Shown piece by piece: positions 20,210 through 31,971 of a stretch of DNA of 64,000 nt (positions are counted from its first letter, which is position 1; every line of letters begins with the position of its first letter). The DNA is taken from contig OY282559.1 in NCBI GenBank assembly GCA_958295665.1, positions 255,196,461 through 255,260,460 on the forward strand, given 5' to 3'. The notes below the pieces were generated by a model. It worked only from the letters and a program-made list of their open reading frames with translations, searched no databases and was not told the DNA's origin. The stretch comes from Tipula vernalis. Its lineage: Eukaryota; Arthropoda; Insecta; Diptera; Tipulidae. The position numbers and the translations under genes were made by a program.

Positions 20210-22982
20210 TGTAACGCAATCCCCAAGGGATTACGTTAACAGACATGAGAATAGCGCTCTGATGCGGTATAGTAGCTGGCTAGAGCTCACAGTGCGGCGT
20301 GAGGATTCTCAGACATATTTCTCATGCTTGAATAACCGCATGACAATAAAATTGGAGGGACAAAGGAAATTAAAATTACGTTGCCACGGCCTCAGCGGCA
20401 AAAAGAAAATGATAAGCTGGGAGTGATCGTTTCGGAGTGACCGCCTCAATCCCAGGCGATCACCGCCGTGACTGCCACACGGGCCTCCCCTCATCGGCCC
20501 GCCTACTGGGATGCTGTTTCCCAGTCGCGACGGCTACCGATGCCATTTATGAAGGAAGGACGCCCGCCTGACAGTCCCAGCGACAATCCCCCGGAACGGA
20601 GACCGTCACCCCGACGCGATCAACTCATATGGCGTGCCGCCCTCCAGCACAACCTGTCCTGGAGAAACGAACGGCACGCACGGAAAAGGGTGGAAAAGGG
20701 CCGACCCTTCACATGACCACACCCCACATCATCCGATCAATTATTTTATTTACACGCACATGGTGCGGCGTAGCACACTACAGTAAGAAATTCAAAGAAA
20801 AAATTTTAAGTTATGGTAAAAGAGAAAAAATTTAAAATTAGGCTAAAACTGATGAATGATAAATTACGTTAAAACTGATTCTACGTTAATGTTAGATTTC
20901 ACTTTCACTATCACTGTTTTTTAAGAAAATTAAGGAAAACACAAAAATACCTGAAAAAAATGAACCGTTATGAGGTCGAACCACACCCAAAAACGGACAA
21001 CCGAGCAGAAGTGAAGAGAAAAAAAACGGAAATTCCAAACGCAATCAATCAAAATGACGGAAAAAGAATATAACCGGACAATAATTGCTCTGAGTGGGGT
21101 TTTCACCAAATCGGTGCACCACCACGAAACGCCGAAAACAAACGGTAAAAATAATAATATATATGTACAATATAATGAAAATAGAAAGGAGAAACAACCT
21201 GTTACAAACTTAAGAAACTAAAAGTTACTTAGCCAGATTGTTTATCCCTTATTTGTTTTACCTTGTTGTTTTAAAGGCCCGTCCGACCAACCGCAACCAG
21301 CGCCGACGCAGGATCCCCCTTTCAAAAAAATGGCTGCACTGCCCCACTGACCGGAACACTGTCTTTTTATCACGGTTTAACAGTCCTCAATTAACCACCA
21401 TAACTTTGATCACAACAGCTTTAAGCCGACAACCGCAAAATCACAAGCTGGTACAATGGACTTAACTATATGGCTTTTATTCAATTTAACACATCAAAAG
21501 GAAACTGATTGATGATGCAGAATTTTTTTTTTTTTTATTAGCTTTATTATTTGTTCAATTAATTTTACTTTTTACGTTTTTTTTTTATTTTATCTTTATT
21601 CGTTTTCCCGTTTAACCTAACGGGGTTAATTTTTACATTGTCTTTTGTTCAATACAAAATTAATCAGATTATTATTAAAACTACTATGCCACACGGCAAC
21701 AAATTTTTAAATTCCAATAGTGTTTTTATCTTTTATACTTTTTTCACCAAAACTAAGATAAAAATAAAAAAACTAATTTTAATGGTACGCGGTCGAGCAC
21801 AAAGGAAAATTTTTCCAACCGCGCACATTAGTTTTACAACTTAAACAAAAAATATTTTTTTTTTTTTTTTCAATCAAACATAATATTTTTTATAATTTAT
21901 TTTAATAAAAAAATTGCTTATAATTATAATTTATAAAAGTTCTTGTCACACGGCAAGATTAATCAACTACACCATTTATTACTTTTTATTAATTGTTCTT
22001 ATAACCAAACATAATTTTCGTCATTTAATTTTTTTTACACACAAAAGCTTATTTTAATTATTTATCAGAAATAAAAATGTCCAAAACTCCAAACTCTACT
22101 AACTACCAAACTTGACTCTTTTAAAATCAAAACTAGACTAATTATTATTATTTTTTTTTTTTACAATCCAAACTTGACTTCATTTTAGAAGAAAAATCAA
22201 CACTCAACTGATCTTATTAAAAATTAAAATTAGACTATTATATATTATATAAAAAAAATGTTGACTTCTCGTCACCAAAACTCCAAACTAGACTGACTTT
22301 TTCCAAAAAAAATATTTTTACATCCAAAAAAAAATCAGAAAAATTTCCCCCTCCTATTTTCTATCTCGCATCGCTGTTTGTCCCACTCGTTGTATCTGTG
22401 CACATGTTCATCATTTATTTATTTATTTTTTTATTATTGTAAAATCTTTATTGACATGTATATTGTTTTTTTTTTGTTATGTACACAAATACAACGAATA
22501 AGCCAAACAACGACGACGAACACATGTACATACTTACCTGTACGGCCCGGCCGCATCGGATTCATGTCTAATACACCGATCGGTTCTATCCCCACTCAGA
22601 GCAAATATCACGCGTCAATTTAAGCCAATGATGCCAGAAAGAAAAATCGAATATTCCAGATTGAATATTTTAATAACCAAATATTCCATCTCATACTACA
22701 TAGTACATGTACACACACCAACTCGCAAGAGATATATATGGTTGTACATGACAATATAGAAAACAAGTAAATGAAAAAAAAATTCAAAATATGTTTACAT
22801 AGCAATCGGTGAGAATATTAAATTTGAATTTGGCAAAGCATAAATTAGAGCATAGGTATATACAACACTATGGTGGTCATGGTATTTTATAATTAAAGAA
22901 AAATTTCAAATTATTTGAGCGTTTGGAATTTTCGAAAAAAAAATTTTCACTGTTCCAAGTGGAGACGTATGCCAGTCGTAAA
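20210..22982. mobile_element. Unclassified 2.8 kb insert in the mariner transposase
   Basis: Bounded by a perfect 5-bp direct repeat AAGGT (20205-20209 and 22983-22987) at the exact point where the mariner reading frame is broken. It begins TGTAACGCAATCC. The first 500 bases are unusually GC-rich (20440-20730) with an Arg/Pro-rich frame (20468-20716) that I cannot identify. The rest is AT-rich. A 15-base inverted pair, TTGCTCTGAGTGGGG (21085-21099) and its complement (22590-22604), lies inside. A 5-bp duplication suggests an integrase-type element such as an LTR derivative, but I cannot find paired LTRs. Confidence 0.6.
22090..22300 (+). repeat. Degenerate repeats of CCAAACTTGACT type
   Basis: CCAAACTTGACT, AAAACTAGACTAAT, CCAAACTTGACTTC, TTAAAATTAGACTA and CCAAACTAGACTGA recur about every 35-50 bases within the unclassified insert. 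This looks like a degraded tandem array. Confidence 0.45.
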
Positions 22983-23220
22983 AAGGTGCTTCACGACGAC
23001 CAAAAACTGCTTTAGTTTTGGGAACTGTGACTGCAAAATATTCACCATTTTTGTAGTGAATTTTAATAAATTCAATGCGTTGATGAAGCGTGTATCGTAC
23101 CATTTTTTAGTAATGGCGTAGCTTTTACTTGTCAAATGTCAAAAGTGGACAGCTTCAAAATTGACAGCTGCCCAAAAAGCAGGCTATTCAAAATGAAACC
23201 TCTTATTGGAAAACCCTGTA

Positions 23221-23640
23221 CATACATTAATTACCATTTATCAGACGGAGCAACATTTCTTGAAACAACCGCAACTCAGGTGGAATCAATTGTTAAATCA
23301 CTCAAGCTAAACTCAGCGGATGGTTATGATAAAGTTACACCAAACATTGCACAATCTTCTAAACTATATTTCATTCCGATTTTAACTTCTCTTAGAAATA
23401 ACTGTATTTCCAAATGCAACTTTCCAAATGTACTAAAAGTCTCTAAGGTAATTCCTATTTTCAAAGGTTGTTGTAAAACCGTCGCATCAAATTATATGCC
23501 TATTTCTGTAGCTTCTTGTTTTTCAAAGATTTATGAAACCGTGTTTAATCAACAATTAGAAAATTGTTTAGTTGCTTAAAATATTTTAAATCCAAACCAA
23601 TTTGGATTTATTAAGTCGAGCAAATTATGCGGTCACCCAA
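23221..23640 (+). pseudogene. LINE reverse transcriptase N-terminal remnant
   Basis: Continues the piece at 19342 after removal of the mariner element. It has VESIVKSLKLNSADGYDKVT, KVSKVIPIFKG and SNYMPISVASCFSKIYETVF (the RPIS motif changed to MPIS), then a stop, then NPNQFGFIKSS (the QxGF motif). The catalytic aspartate region is missing. Confidence 0.75.
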
Positions 23641-25400
23641 ATTTGTACTAACTGTAGCTAGCTAGTGTTGCTTTGACGCTATTGTTGGAGTTGTTTGCTT
23701 CTCTGGTGTCTCTCCTACTCACCCCCTCGTGATTTCAAGAATACCTTGTAATACGAAAATAGTCGTCGAATTGCATAGCTGGCTCCTGCTCTTTGCTTTT
23801 TTTAAACCTAATCACATTTTTATTTCATTTTATCACTGAACCGGAAGGCTTAATATATCTTAATTAAGTAACTATAGGTACTTGAATTCATCCGTACCTT
23901 AGATAAGTTTTTTGTTTAGAAACTAAGCGTATTTCTGCGGGTAAGTTTGGTTCAGTTTTAGCTTTTAATAAAAAAATCGTATGCAACTTTGCTCGCATGA
24001 CACACTCAAATTTAAATTTTTACGATAATTATTAATAAAAAATAAAAATTTAATTTATTGACGTCACAAACAATTTTTAGCATATTTTTCCAATTTATAT
24101 TATTACTTTTTCGGTTTTTAATACTTTTGGCAAATGGATAAATAATTTGACAATTTATTTTTGTTGCTGCGGGAAATGAACATAATATATACGACGAGTA
24201 GGTAATGTACATAATACAGAAATAGAGCACGACATTTTTTGTTTAGTATTTCATAAACACTGAAACCGCATCATAGATTTTGTGTAGTTTTTATTGTTGT
24301 ATACGTTATTGTATATTGTACAAACATAATCACAAATCAATATAAATTTTTTTTTCCGTGTCCCGTTGTTGTGTCGCAGTAATTTACGCGGTTATGATTT
24401 ATTATTTTGATATATTTTTTTGATATTTTGATTACATTTTTTTTGTTGTACCTGTTTGTGGATGTGTATTATTCCCATTGGGTAGCTGTAAACTCAAGTA
24501 GAGGAGCTGCGAAAAAATCTAATTACTGATTTATTTTATTTTATTTCTATTGTGCCAGAATCTACAGGATACACGTACATATGTATATTTCGCTCAAAAT
24601 ATTTATGTGGTGTCCCGTTTGTTTTGTTATAGCCGGAAATAAAGGTTTTCGTTTGATTTCGTTTGTGCTTTGATAATAATTCTATTAACTGAAGATTTAT
24701 TTAGTAAAATAAAATAAAATAAATTAAAAATTAGATGGAGGACCAAAAAGGCACCGATGGAGATGAAAAACGTCAACCCTTTCAGGAGCCGATGCTCCTA
24801 CTCCGATTTTGAAGCGATTGTGGATTTAGGGGTTATTAAAGAGTTGGCAATATTTTATCAAACATTTTAACAACTCTTTTTTGCCCCTTTAAAACATAAT
24901 CTGTATTTTTGATTTTTTTTTTTAACTATTCCAAACTTAATGTTAATTCAATATCGGCATTTAAGTCGATTCATGAAAGGTGTTTTCACTATGTATACAG
25001 TTATCACTCTTTATATTGTACTACTTATCTTCACTTTATCGCATTCAGCTTTGTTATCCCTTTTAAGTATACCCAAAACATAGTTCCAGAATAATCACAA
25101 TTCTTCCAGTAAGAATATTCGAGTACAATAAACAGTTGTATGACAATTTTAGCAAAGACAATCATTCAGTACAAATTAATAATTATGTATAAAGCTCTGA
25201 CCTCTAGGTATCGGCACCATAATAATATCATCTATTTGTTTAGAAATTTGGGTGCATGCCGCGTAAGTTATGCTTACGATTTTATTAACCACGAATTTTT
25301 ATGATCACAATGTATTTATTCTCAACTTTGTATAACTTGGTTGCTGAATTAATTGTTTTGAGGTAATGTTTGTTGAGATCAAGTGTTTTATCTTTTATCC
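23641..25400. other. AT-rich stretch without an identified gene
   Basis: No transposon ends or protein motifs recognised. A short plus-strand frame starting at 24734 (MEDQKGTDGDEKRQPFQEP, then a stop at about 24812) has a non-AT-like composition. It could be a first exon or a fragment of an unknown element, but nothing downstream supports it. Confidence 0.4.
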
Positions 25401-26330
25401 AAGAGATTTAGGAATTAGGAATCTACTCTAAAAATTGGAAGCATTCTTCACAATCTTCTACAAGATTTATTTTGGTTGCAGTTGATTTGCGGAGTTTCGA
25501 GCTGAGCCTCAAAAAGAATGTATTAAACAGAAGATCTGCCTGTCGATTCTGGAGTTCCGTTCGTACTCCACAATGAATTTGGCTCATAGCAGGTATTCTC
25601 CTTCCTTGGTAATATTATTGCACCGTTAACTGCGCACAACGTATCTCTTGAGTTCCTTTACTTGGTAGCTTTATCGGTGTGCGTGGTTAAGCCGAAGTTG
25701 TTGATAAAAAGGTTTATTTTGCACTCATTCAAACTCTTTAACGAGAAGTCCATCCGGCCATATTTTGGATTATATTTTATATTGAATGGTTTTTTGGTCG
25801 AATACGTCATTACTAGATGTTATACGGTTCAGTAACCTGTGAACGTGTTCCCCTGGCACAGAGTGATGTACTCCCGTGACAAAGAGCCAACGCCTTGGTT
25901 GGACTACTCTTACACTGAAGTAATAAGTAATAACTTTAGAAATTCTATCATGTTCCACTGGTTTAGCCGGATTCAGACCGGTAACAGGTGCCTCTACATT
26001 GTCGGAATTTTTCGTTAGGATCCTTTCTGATCTTCTCGGCCCTACTGCTGGTTCCTTTGGGTTTAGTTTGGTGAACGTAGTAGAGGTTTTATAAATTAAT
26101 TCCGTTGCAGGTGGGTTAGCTGTGTCTGCTTTGCTATTTTGCTCGATAATTACTGATTGTAGTTGCTCAATACTAGTTTTGATTGAATCTACTGTCTCAC
26201 TCACACCAATAGAATCTATAGCCAGAGCAAACGATGCCATCTGAGCTGTTATAATATCCAGTCTTTCCATCACTGCTATGGTGTTGAATTTACAGCAGCT
26301 ATCGCAGTCGTAGGCATCTATGCGATGCTA
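25400..26330 (-). pseudogene. LINE ORF1 remnant (zinc finger, coiled coil, RNA-binding part)
   Basis: Minus-strand reading starts with a cysteine-rich end (DAYDCDSCCKF) like the last part of a PHD finger. It runs into the open piece 26273-25770, which has a helical segment (MMERLDIITAQMASFALAI) and then RRWLFVTGVHHSVPGEHVH, similar to the WIFVSRLhpxvt block of LINE ORF1 proteins. Out of frame downstream, YNPKYGRMDFSLKS follows (about 25765-25740). PHD finger, coiled coil and RRM-like order fits ORF1 of CR1-type LINEs. The rest of the LINE is absent. Confidence 0.5.
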
Positions 26331-26635
26331 CCGCTTGAGACACTGTTTGTGAAAATGACATGTCATTTGGATTGGTATATTTTTCGGTAAATCCCACTAC
26401 AATATATAATCGATAATCGATAATCACACATTATTTTACACTCAGAGCAGGGATCCATTCTACCCGGATCGTAATAGTTCAATCAATTGTCTTATAAAAT
26501 ACTAAATCACAATCGTTGGCACTTTTGAAAAAATTTTTGTTTCCCCACCAAATCACCGGTCAGCAATAATTTATTTGGAATTTACCTCCCAGTCGGTCTC
26601 TCAATGAGATGAGTGACCATTTCAACATACAATTA

Positions 26636-27185
26636 ATCTAGTCTCTGGTCACTCGAACGTCATATGGAACTGCTGGGCCGATGAGCTCGCTACGGCTTCA
26701 ACTTGCTACTGGAAAGTGTAAGTCTGGGGAGGAATATCTCGGCGTTAAACTGGCACTTAGGAAACTGGCGCTAGTCTTAGCTGTGGACTAACACCCTTAC
26801 TTGTAGCGTAGCAAGACAAGTCCGACCGAAACTCATGGCAGACGTGGACTAAGAACGGTCACAGGAATACTCAAGGGACACGCCTTTTTGGAACCGAAGT
26901 GAAGTTTCTAACGTTAATTTAAAGTGTAGTTTAACACTAAAAAAAAAGTGTAAGGAATAAGTGGTAGAAAAAGTGATTAAAAAAGTTACTAACGTAAAAA
27001 AATGTAGCTACACAAAAAATCGTTAAATGAGAAATAAAAAAACATTATTTTCTCGTATTTCGATTTAAAATTACTAATGCAAAAAGGTTATACAAAATTG
27101 TCAAAACTAACCAAATTTGGAATTAATCAAAACGTTTTAGTGGACAAAGTTGCCAAAGTTGGAAGTGGTACTACACTAAGTTAAT
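26636..27185 (+). mobile_element. 3' end of a LINE with RNase H remnant and 3' UTR
   Basis: The first part reads SGHSNVIWNCWADELATAST, the RNase H C-terminal motif with the catalytic D and the usual GN changed, followed by LRTVTGILKGHAFL. The part from about 26897 to 27180 matches, inverted, the block at 55725-56215, showing that it is the 3' UTR of a repeated LINE family. Frame breaks are many. Confidence 0.6.
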
Positions 27186-27463
27186 TAACCGAAATATCAG
27201 GGATGTGCTCGAGTAGTGAATATACATATTCTATTAACATATAGTATCCCTTTTATGGTTTTTAATTCTACATTTGTTATTCTTGTTTAATGGGTTGATC
27301 TTACGTCTACAATTGCAATGCCATAGTTAGTAAAAAATCGTCTCGGTCTCTCGGCAAGGCATTTCGAACAACATGATCTCTCAAAATCTATGATTGATTG
27401 CAAATTGCTGAGCGAGCGTTGGTTTAATTTGAAAACCTCTTTAAGAGGAACATAAAACGTTGG
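27186..27463. other. Short unassigned stretch
   Basis: AT-rich; nothing recognised. Confidence 0.4.
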
Positions 27464-29160
27464 TCACAAGGCAGGTGTTGGTTCACATTTTAAGCAATTT
27501 CGAGTTTCAGTTAGAGGCGACGGAAAAACTTTTTCTAAAATGAAAGATATAGGACAAGAAGCATCTAACGAAAAGTTATTTTTTGTTGAAACTAATGCTG
27601 GGCTGTTTTCGTAGGTCTTTAATATAAACTTTGATCTGCTGCTGAAAACTGAATCGGTTTCATTGAAATTTGGCATTTCACGAATAAATTTCAAAAAATT
27701 GTTTTCTGATGATTCGAAAAATTGATTTTTGACTCGAAATCCAAGTACAGGCAAATAAAAATTTGCGCTGTCGAATCAAACGCACAAGAATTTGTAACTT
27801 TAATTACTCTTATTCACAATTAAAACCATTCTGAAGAATTCGGCAGTCTTCAGTTTTATTATTTTCAAAAGAATCATTCATTTTTGAGTTTATTCGCAAT
27901 TTTTATTTTATTACTCCACGTCTCTTCATGCATATCGCTATCTAGATCATTTGGTCTGGGACTGTAAATTTTTAGTTTTACAATTTTTGATTCAGTGACC
28001 ATGGCCGACAATTGGACCACTTTTTCTAGCTTCCTTGTTTTCTTCCTCATAATAATAATTAATAATAAATCTACTAATTCGTAATATTTCGTGTTTCATG
28101 TAGTGAAGTAACTCTCAACACTAGCGGTCGATAGTCTTCCCTCAATTCCCATTTTAAATGTAAAGCATACTCCCCAAAGTGGCAAATACGCCATATAACT
28201 TTTAATAGAAGAAACTAAAAATTCTTCGTTAAAAAAACTATTAATTTGGCTATTATCGTTTTCAGTTTCAATTTGTTGTTATCCGTTTAAATAAATATTA
28301 TTGTATCTGGTATAATAAGAGCTGCTACTAAATATTGATTTAATAAAAAATGAAGTCCTTTGGATAGATCTTCATTCTGCAGATTCAGAAGGTGTTATTT
28401 TCAAATTGTCGCATGCACCATTTAACAATTTTTTTTAAAAGTATCAAGAGATTCTGAAACTAGATGGCTTGAAAATGTCGAACACAATATAAAACAAAAT
28501 GATTCAAAAATAAAATCGATTTCGGCTAAATCTTTACTATTTTGTAACATTCAAAAAATTTCTAAACTAAAATTCCGTACCTCCGAAGTCACTTTATTGT
28601 ATTTGTGTGTGACTTGAGTTGAAATTATATTCACGAAGTGGCTACAATAATGTTAACACATCATAAGTATAGCTTATATATTCTAAAACGCTCATTAAAT
28701 TAAAGCTTTGCTGCATTGACTTGATCAAAGCCTAAGACCAATCTGTAACAAAATATTTCGGTAGAAAATCTTTTGGCATATTAATTCTTAGATCATCTAA
28801 GAACCGTTTAATGGCTTCAGATAAAATCTTCTTGTAACTGTGGTAAGGGTGACAAATAGGGTGTTTCATAATCATTACCTTTCCAGTAGCGTGCAAACAT
28901 ATGGCTGTTACAGAATACTTGTTTAAAAGTTGTAACGTCGACTGCCAAAAGCAAACAACTTTTAGTGGGTCCACAGATGTGCTGTAAATATACTTATTTT
29001 TTTTTGGCTCCACCATTGTCATTTTTCAGATATCAATCACGTCACAATCCATAATCAAATCGTTTCTCTTGAGCAATTCTGATTTAATTTTTCGAATTGT
29101 TTGAGACGGGATAAATGACTGGGTGTTTCTTTTTTCAAATAATTTGATGTTTGTTTCAGC
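27464..29160 (-). pseudogene. MULE1 transposase-like protein, central and C-terminal remnant
   Basis: The best piece is 29022-28732: STSVDPLKVVCFWQSTLQLL, then TAICLHATGKVMIMKHP and FLPKYFVTDWS. A stop follows, then ALIKSMQQSFNLMSVLEYIS in the same frame. The TDWSxALI motif is how many insect Mutator-like or related DDE transposases present their second acid residue. Upstream it joins IRKIKSELLKRNDLIMDC. The distal part (27754-27464) has CLKCEPTPAL and nothing else I recognise. Multiple stops; family assignment is tentative. Confidence 0.5.
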
Positions 29161-29911
29161 AGCCAAATTAGGGATGCCAGATTTCCAAAATGACTAAGGG
29201 GGACCAAAAAAAACGAAATTTAACTTTTTGTTTTACTATAGTTTTTACGATCCTGGGCCCCTATTTCTGAATACGAATACGAACAAAAAATTTACGAATT
29301 CGTATCATTGGTATTTTTGAATACGAATACGTTTATTTCTTGTACGAATTCGTGTAAGCATGATTCGTGACAAAATTTCCCTTATTTCACAATACGAATT
29401 CAAGCAGTTTTTTTTTCGTTCATGAACGGATTTTGGTTCGATGACATAATTGTTAACGACACCAAAAACTAAACGCAAGATGTACACAAGAAATTTATAT
29501 TTTTAATTTTTAAAAGAAATAAAAATTTTTTAAAACTAAAAGCCAAATTTTTTTCTTTGAAAATATTTTTTATTTAGCAAAATTTTACATATTTTATGCA
29601 TACACCAATTTGTTGACTAATTACCGGGTCCCTCAATGTCGCAATCACAATAAACTAAATAAATAAAACTAAAATTTTACGAAATATGTAGCTAAGGATT
29701 TTTCTAGGTACAGATTTGTATTTGCTTATATTAAATAAAATTTTTTATTTTGGTATAAAATAAAGGGTTGGGGAGGGGACAATATGCAAAATTTTCAAAT
29801 GTCGATTCCAAAATGTCGACTACCGAAATACCGACTAGAAAAATGTTCACAGGTGCATTTTGTCGATTTACAAAATGTTGATTCTAAAATTTCGACACGG
29901 ACAAAATGTCG

Positions 29912-30013
29912 ATTCTAATATGTCGACTTGGAAAAATTTTGGATGTTCAAATAAATGTTGCTGGCAACATTTATTTGAACATCCGAAATTTTTCCAAGTC
30001 GACATTTTAGAAT
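29912..30013. repeat. Near-perfect palindrome, 50-bp arms
   Basis: Arms 29912-29961 and 29964-30013 pair at 48 of 50 positions with only TG between. They contain GTCGACTTGG at the outer part and AAATGTTGC at the centre. The palindrome forms the inner edge of the left MULE2 terminus. A palindrome this close to perfect is normally unstable, so it is probably recent. Confidence 0.9.
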
Positions 30014-30545
30014 GATAAGTCTTAAATAACTGAAACTATAAATGTTTAATATTTATTTTTTTTTTTATTATTTATGAAATGCTGAATCTTCTATTTTACA
30101 GTAATATCCTCCACACAATTTTGTCTTTTTGGCAGATTGTTATTCATTAAATCATGAACTAATCATTGTGGCGGATAAGGAACAGAATTATGATTATGCT
30201 GGTTTCGTATCGATATTTTTCGGCTCTTGCCATAAATATTATTGGTTTCAAACCATTCCACAATTTTTAGACAGTTACTGAAAAAGGATTTTTTTAACCC
30301 GTCATAAAATTCCGGTATTTCATCTTCATTCAAATATGATAAGCATTTAAGCATTCGAATTTGAATGCTAAATTTTTCATCTCTACGGTACTGCCTAGAA
30401 AGCCTTTCTGCCTGAATTTTCTTCCAAATTATTTGGCCGAAATGAAAAAAACAATCTTTAAAAATTGTATTGAAGTTGGGAAAAAACATTTAGCAGCGCT
30501 AATACTAGCCTTTTCAAAATCAGAAATATTGTAGTCCGGTGTCAT

Positions 30546-31562
30546 TATTTTATGTTTCTGGTTATATATTGAATATTATTGTATAATGGATTTTTGGTTA
30601 TTATTGTACTTATGTTTTGGTTAATTGTTATGTTCCGTCGTCTTTGTTATAATTTCGTTATAATCTATACTCTGCAATGTTCGACTATCAATAAGGATAG
30701 TGTCCTAATTGATTTGTGTCACCAACAATGGTTCAGATATAAATGCGTTTGGTTTCGTCTTTGACTATTTAGATGTGACAGAATTGATAATGATATATTC
30801 ACTTGGCGCTTGCCGCGGATGGGGGCTATGACCCAAGTGATATAGTTATTTGGAGAAATTGTGTTGTTACTTAGGAGAATAGACAAGATCTCATAAAATA
30901 CGAAGAATTATTCAGCGGGTACAATGTACTGCCATATTTCTTTCCTTCGTAAATATTTAATCTTGTCGGTGCCCAGATTGTTAGTTGGTGGTTATTTTAT
31001 ACTTACCAAATTATTTGTACTTCTGAATTGAAAAATCTCGATTTGGCTGCTTCTTATAAATATTTTACTTTTTTTGATTAATTCTTCTTTACACTCTGAT
31101 ATTATCCACTAATATTTTATGTCTTATATAATACAATTTACTCTTCCTGTTTACAGAAGATGCGGAAAAATTTTTTGTCCAACACGCGGAACTTTATACA
31201 GAAATATTTACGGAAACATTCTTCAATGTCACATATTGTTAAAATTCCCCTAAATGACATCTTGAAATTATTATTTACATGTACATCATTTTTCTGTTAT
31301 CTACTTTTTAGGCGTAAAATTTTTTGGTGTCAATTTGTTTATTTTTTTTCTGTGTTAAAAAAACGTGCTATTTTGTTATGGTAATTATGTATACATTTTG
31401 TTTACCTCTAATTTTCTTAACCTATTCTCATTTCTTTTACATTGAATTTAATTTTTTTTTGTTTATGTATTCATTCAATTGAATAACATATTTCAGATTG
31501 GACAGTGGTATTATGATGCATGTTTTGTTTTAATTTCAGGGTGAGATTAAAATCTCACAACA
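30546..31562 (-). mobile_element. Solo LTR of a Gypsy-type element
   Basis: Flanked by TCAT on both sides (30542-30545 and 31563-31566). Its minus-strand start TGTTGTGAGAT resembles the start of the intact Gypsy LTR, TGTTGTGAAAC. The other end is expected to be ACA and reads ATA, a one-base decay. It shares with the intact LTR a bulged stem-loop near its 3' part (30793-30845). Most of the remaining sequence is diverged, so it belongs to a related but different family. It interrupts the MULE2 transposase frame. Confidence 0.75.
30793..30845 (-). promoter_or_regulatory. Conserved bulged stem-loop in the solo LTR
   Basis: Stem TCACTTGG/CCAAGTGA encloses a 26-base loop (plus strand CGCTTGCCGCGGATGGGGGC and then TATGAC), with one bulged base on the left strand and a further four pairs outside. 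The loop matches the loop in the intact Gypsy LTR at 21 of 26 positions although four stem pairs differ. It lies in the last third of the LTR as transcribed. Confidence 0.7.
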
Positions 31563-31911
31563 TCATACTTATACCATTATCACATGATATTTGGCATATC
31601 TCGTAAAATACCTCATGGTAACATTTCTTATTTTTGCTACCCATTAAGCAATATATCATGGGTACAATAATCCCGTCTTGCATTTTGCAGTGGATGGTAA
31701 ATAGTTGACGCATAATGGAAGGTAGGGTAAAGTGGGGCAGAATCGCCATTTTTTTGTAAAATCTCGGTAGAAAAATTATTATTGAATTTTTTTTAAATCG
31801 GTAAACGGTAATAAATACTTCCGTATTTTCTAAACCAATTGTGAATGTAAGGATTTTTCCTTATTATGACAAAACATTTTTTTCTAATTTCTGCTTGAAC
31901 TCCATAGAAAG

Positions 31912-31971
31912 ATGAAAGTGCCCCGGCCCGGGGTACTTTCGCCAAACGAAGGGGCACTTTCGTCAACGCAA
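31912..31971. promoter_or_regulatory. Subterminal GGGGCACTTTCGTC repeats of the pogo element (left)
   Basis: GAAAGTGCCCC, GGGGTACTTTCGCC and GGGGCACTTTCGTC lie in alternating orientation. The same motif appears on the right at 36878-36940 and 37261-37291. Repeated, orientation-mixed subterminal motifs in pogo elements are plausible transposase binding sites. Confidence 0.6.

Larger units (their letters stand above)
19423..23103 (-). pseudogene. mariner transposase, split and inactivated
   Basis: The N-terminus (23103-22988) reads MVRYTLHQRIEFIKIHYKNG through FGRREAP. The body resumes at 20204 with SRPAIVKLVEKFELLGQVSD, helix-turn-helix motifs, and the catalytic region. The first catalytic aspartate is replaced (FSGEAHFHLGGYV, where DEAHF is usual); the second is present in YFQQDSATCH. 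The third is missing: NWPPRSCDLTPLG ends where LTPLD then WG is expected. It therefore cannot cut DNA. Confidence 0.85.
19343..23218 (-). mobile_element. mariner-family transposon with a nested insert
   Basis: Inverted repeats of about 30 bases, AGGGTTTTCCAATAAGAGGT and onward, sit at 19343-19373 and 23188-23218. They are flanked by TA on both sides (19341-19342 and 23219-23220), as expected for Tc1/mariner. The transposase lies on the minus strand and is split by an insert at 20210-22982. Without the insert the element is about 1.1 kb. Confidence 0.9.
18196..23640 (+). mobile_element. LINE fragment split by a dispersed repeat and a mariner element
   Basis: Three collinear pieces of one plus-strand LINE: endonuclease (18210-18646), endonuclease end and linker (19051-19342), and reverse transcriptase (23221-23625). 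A repeat copy and then a mariner element separate them. No 3' end is seen after 23640, where matching stops in the middle of the reverse transcriptase, so the LINE is truncated there. Confidence 0.75.

Noticed and set aside
20468..20835. Arg/Pro-rich ORFs in the GC-rich core as a host gene
   Set aside because: They lie within an insert flanked by target duplications and lack any known domain; overlapping frames suggest composition rather than coding.
24734..24812. Possible first exon MEDQKGTDGDEKRQPF
   Set aside because: Too short, ends in a stop, and no splice partner or homologue could be recognised; mentioned only in the description of the stretch.
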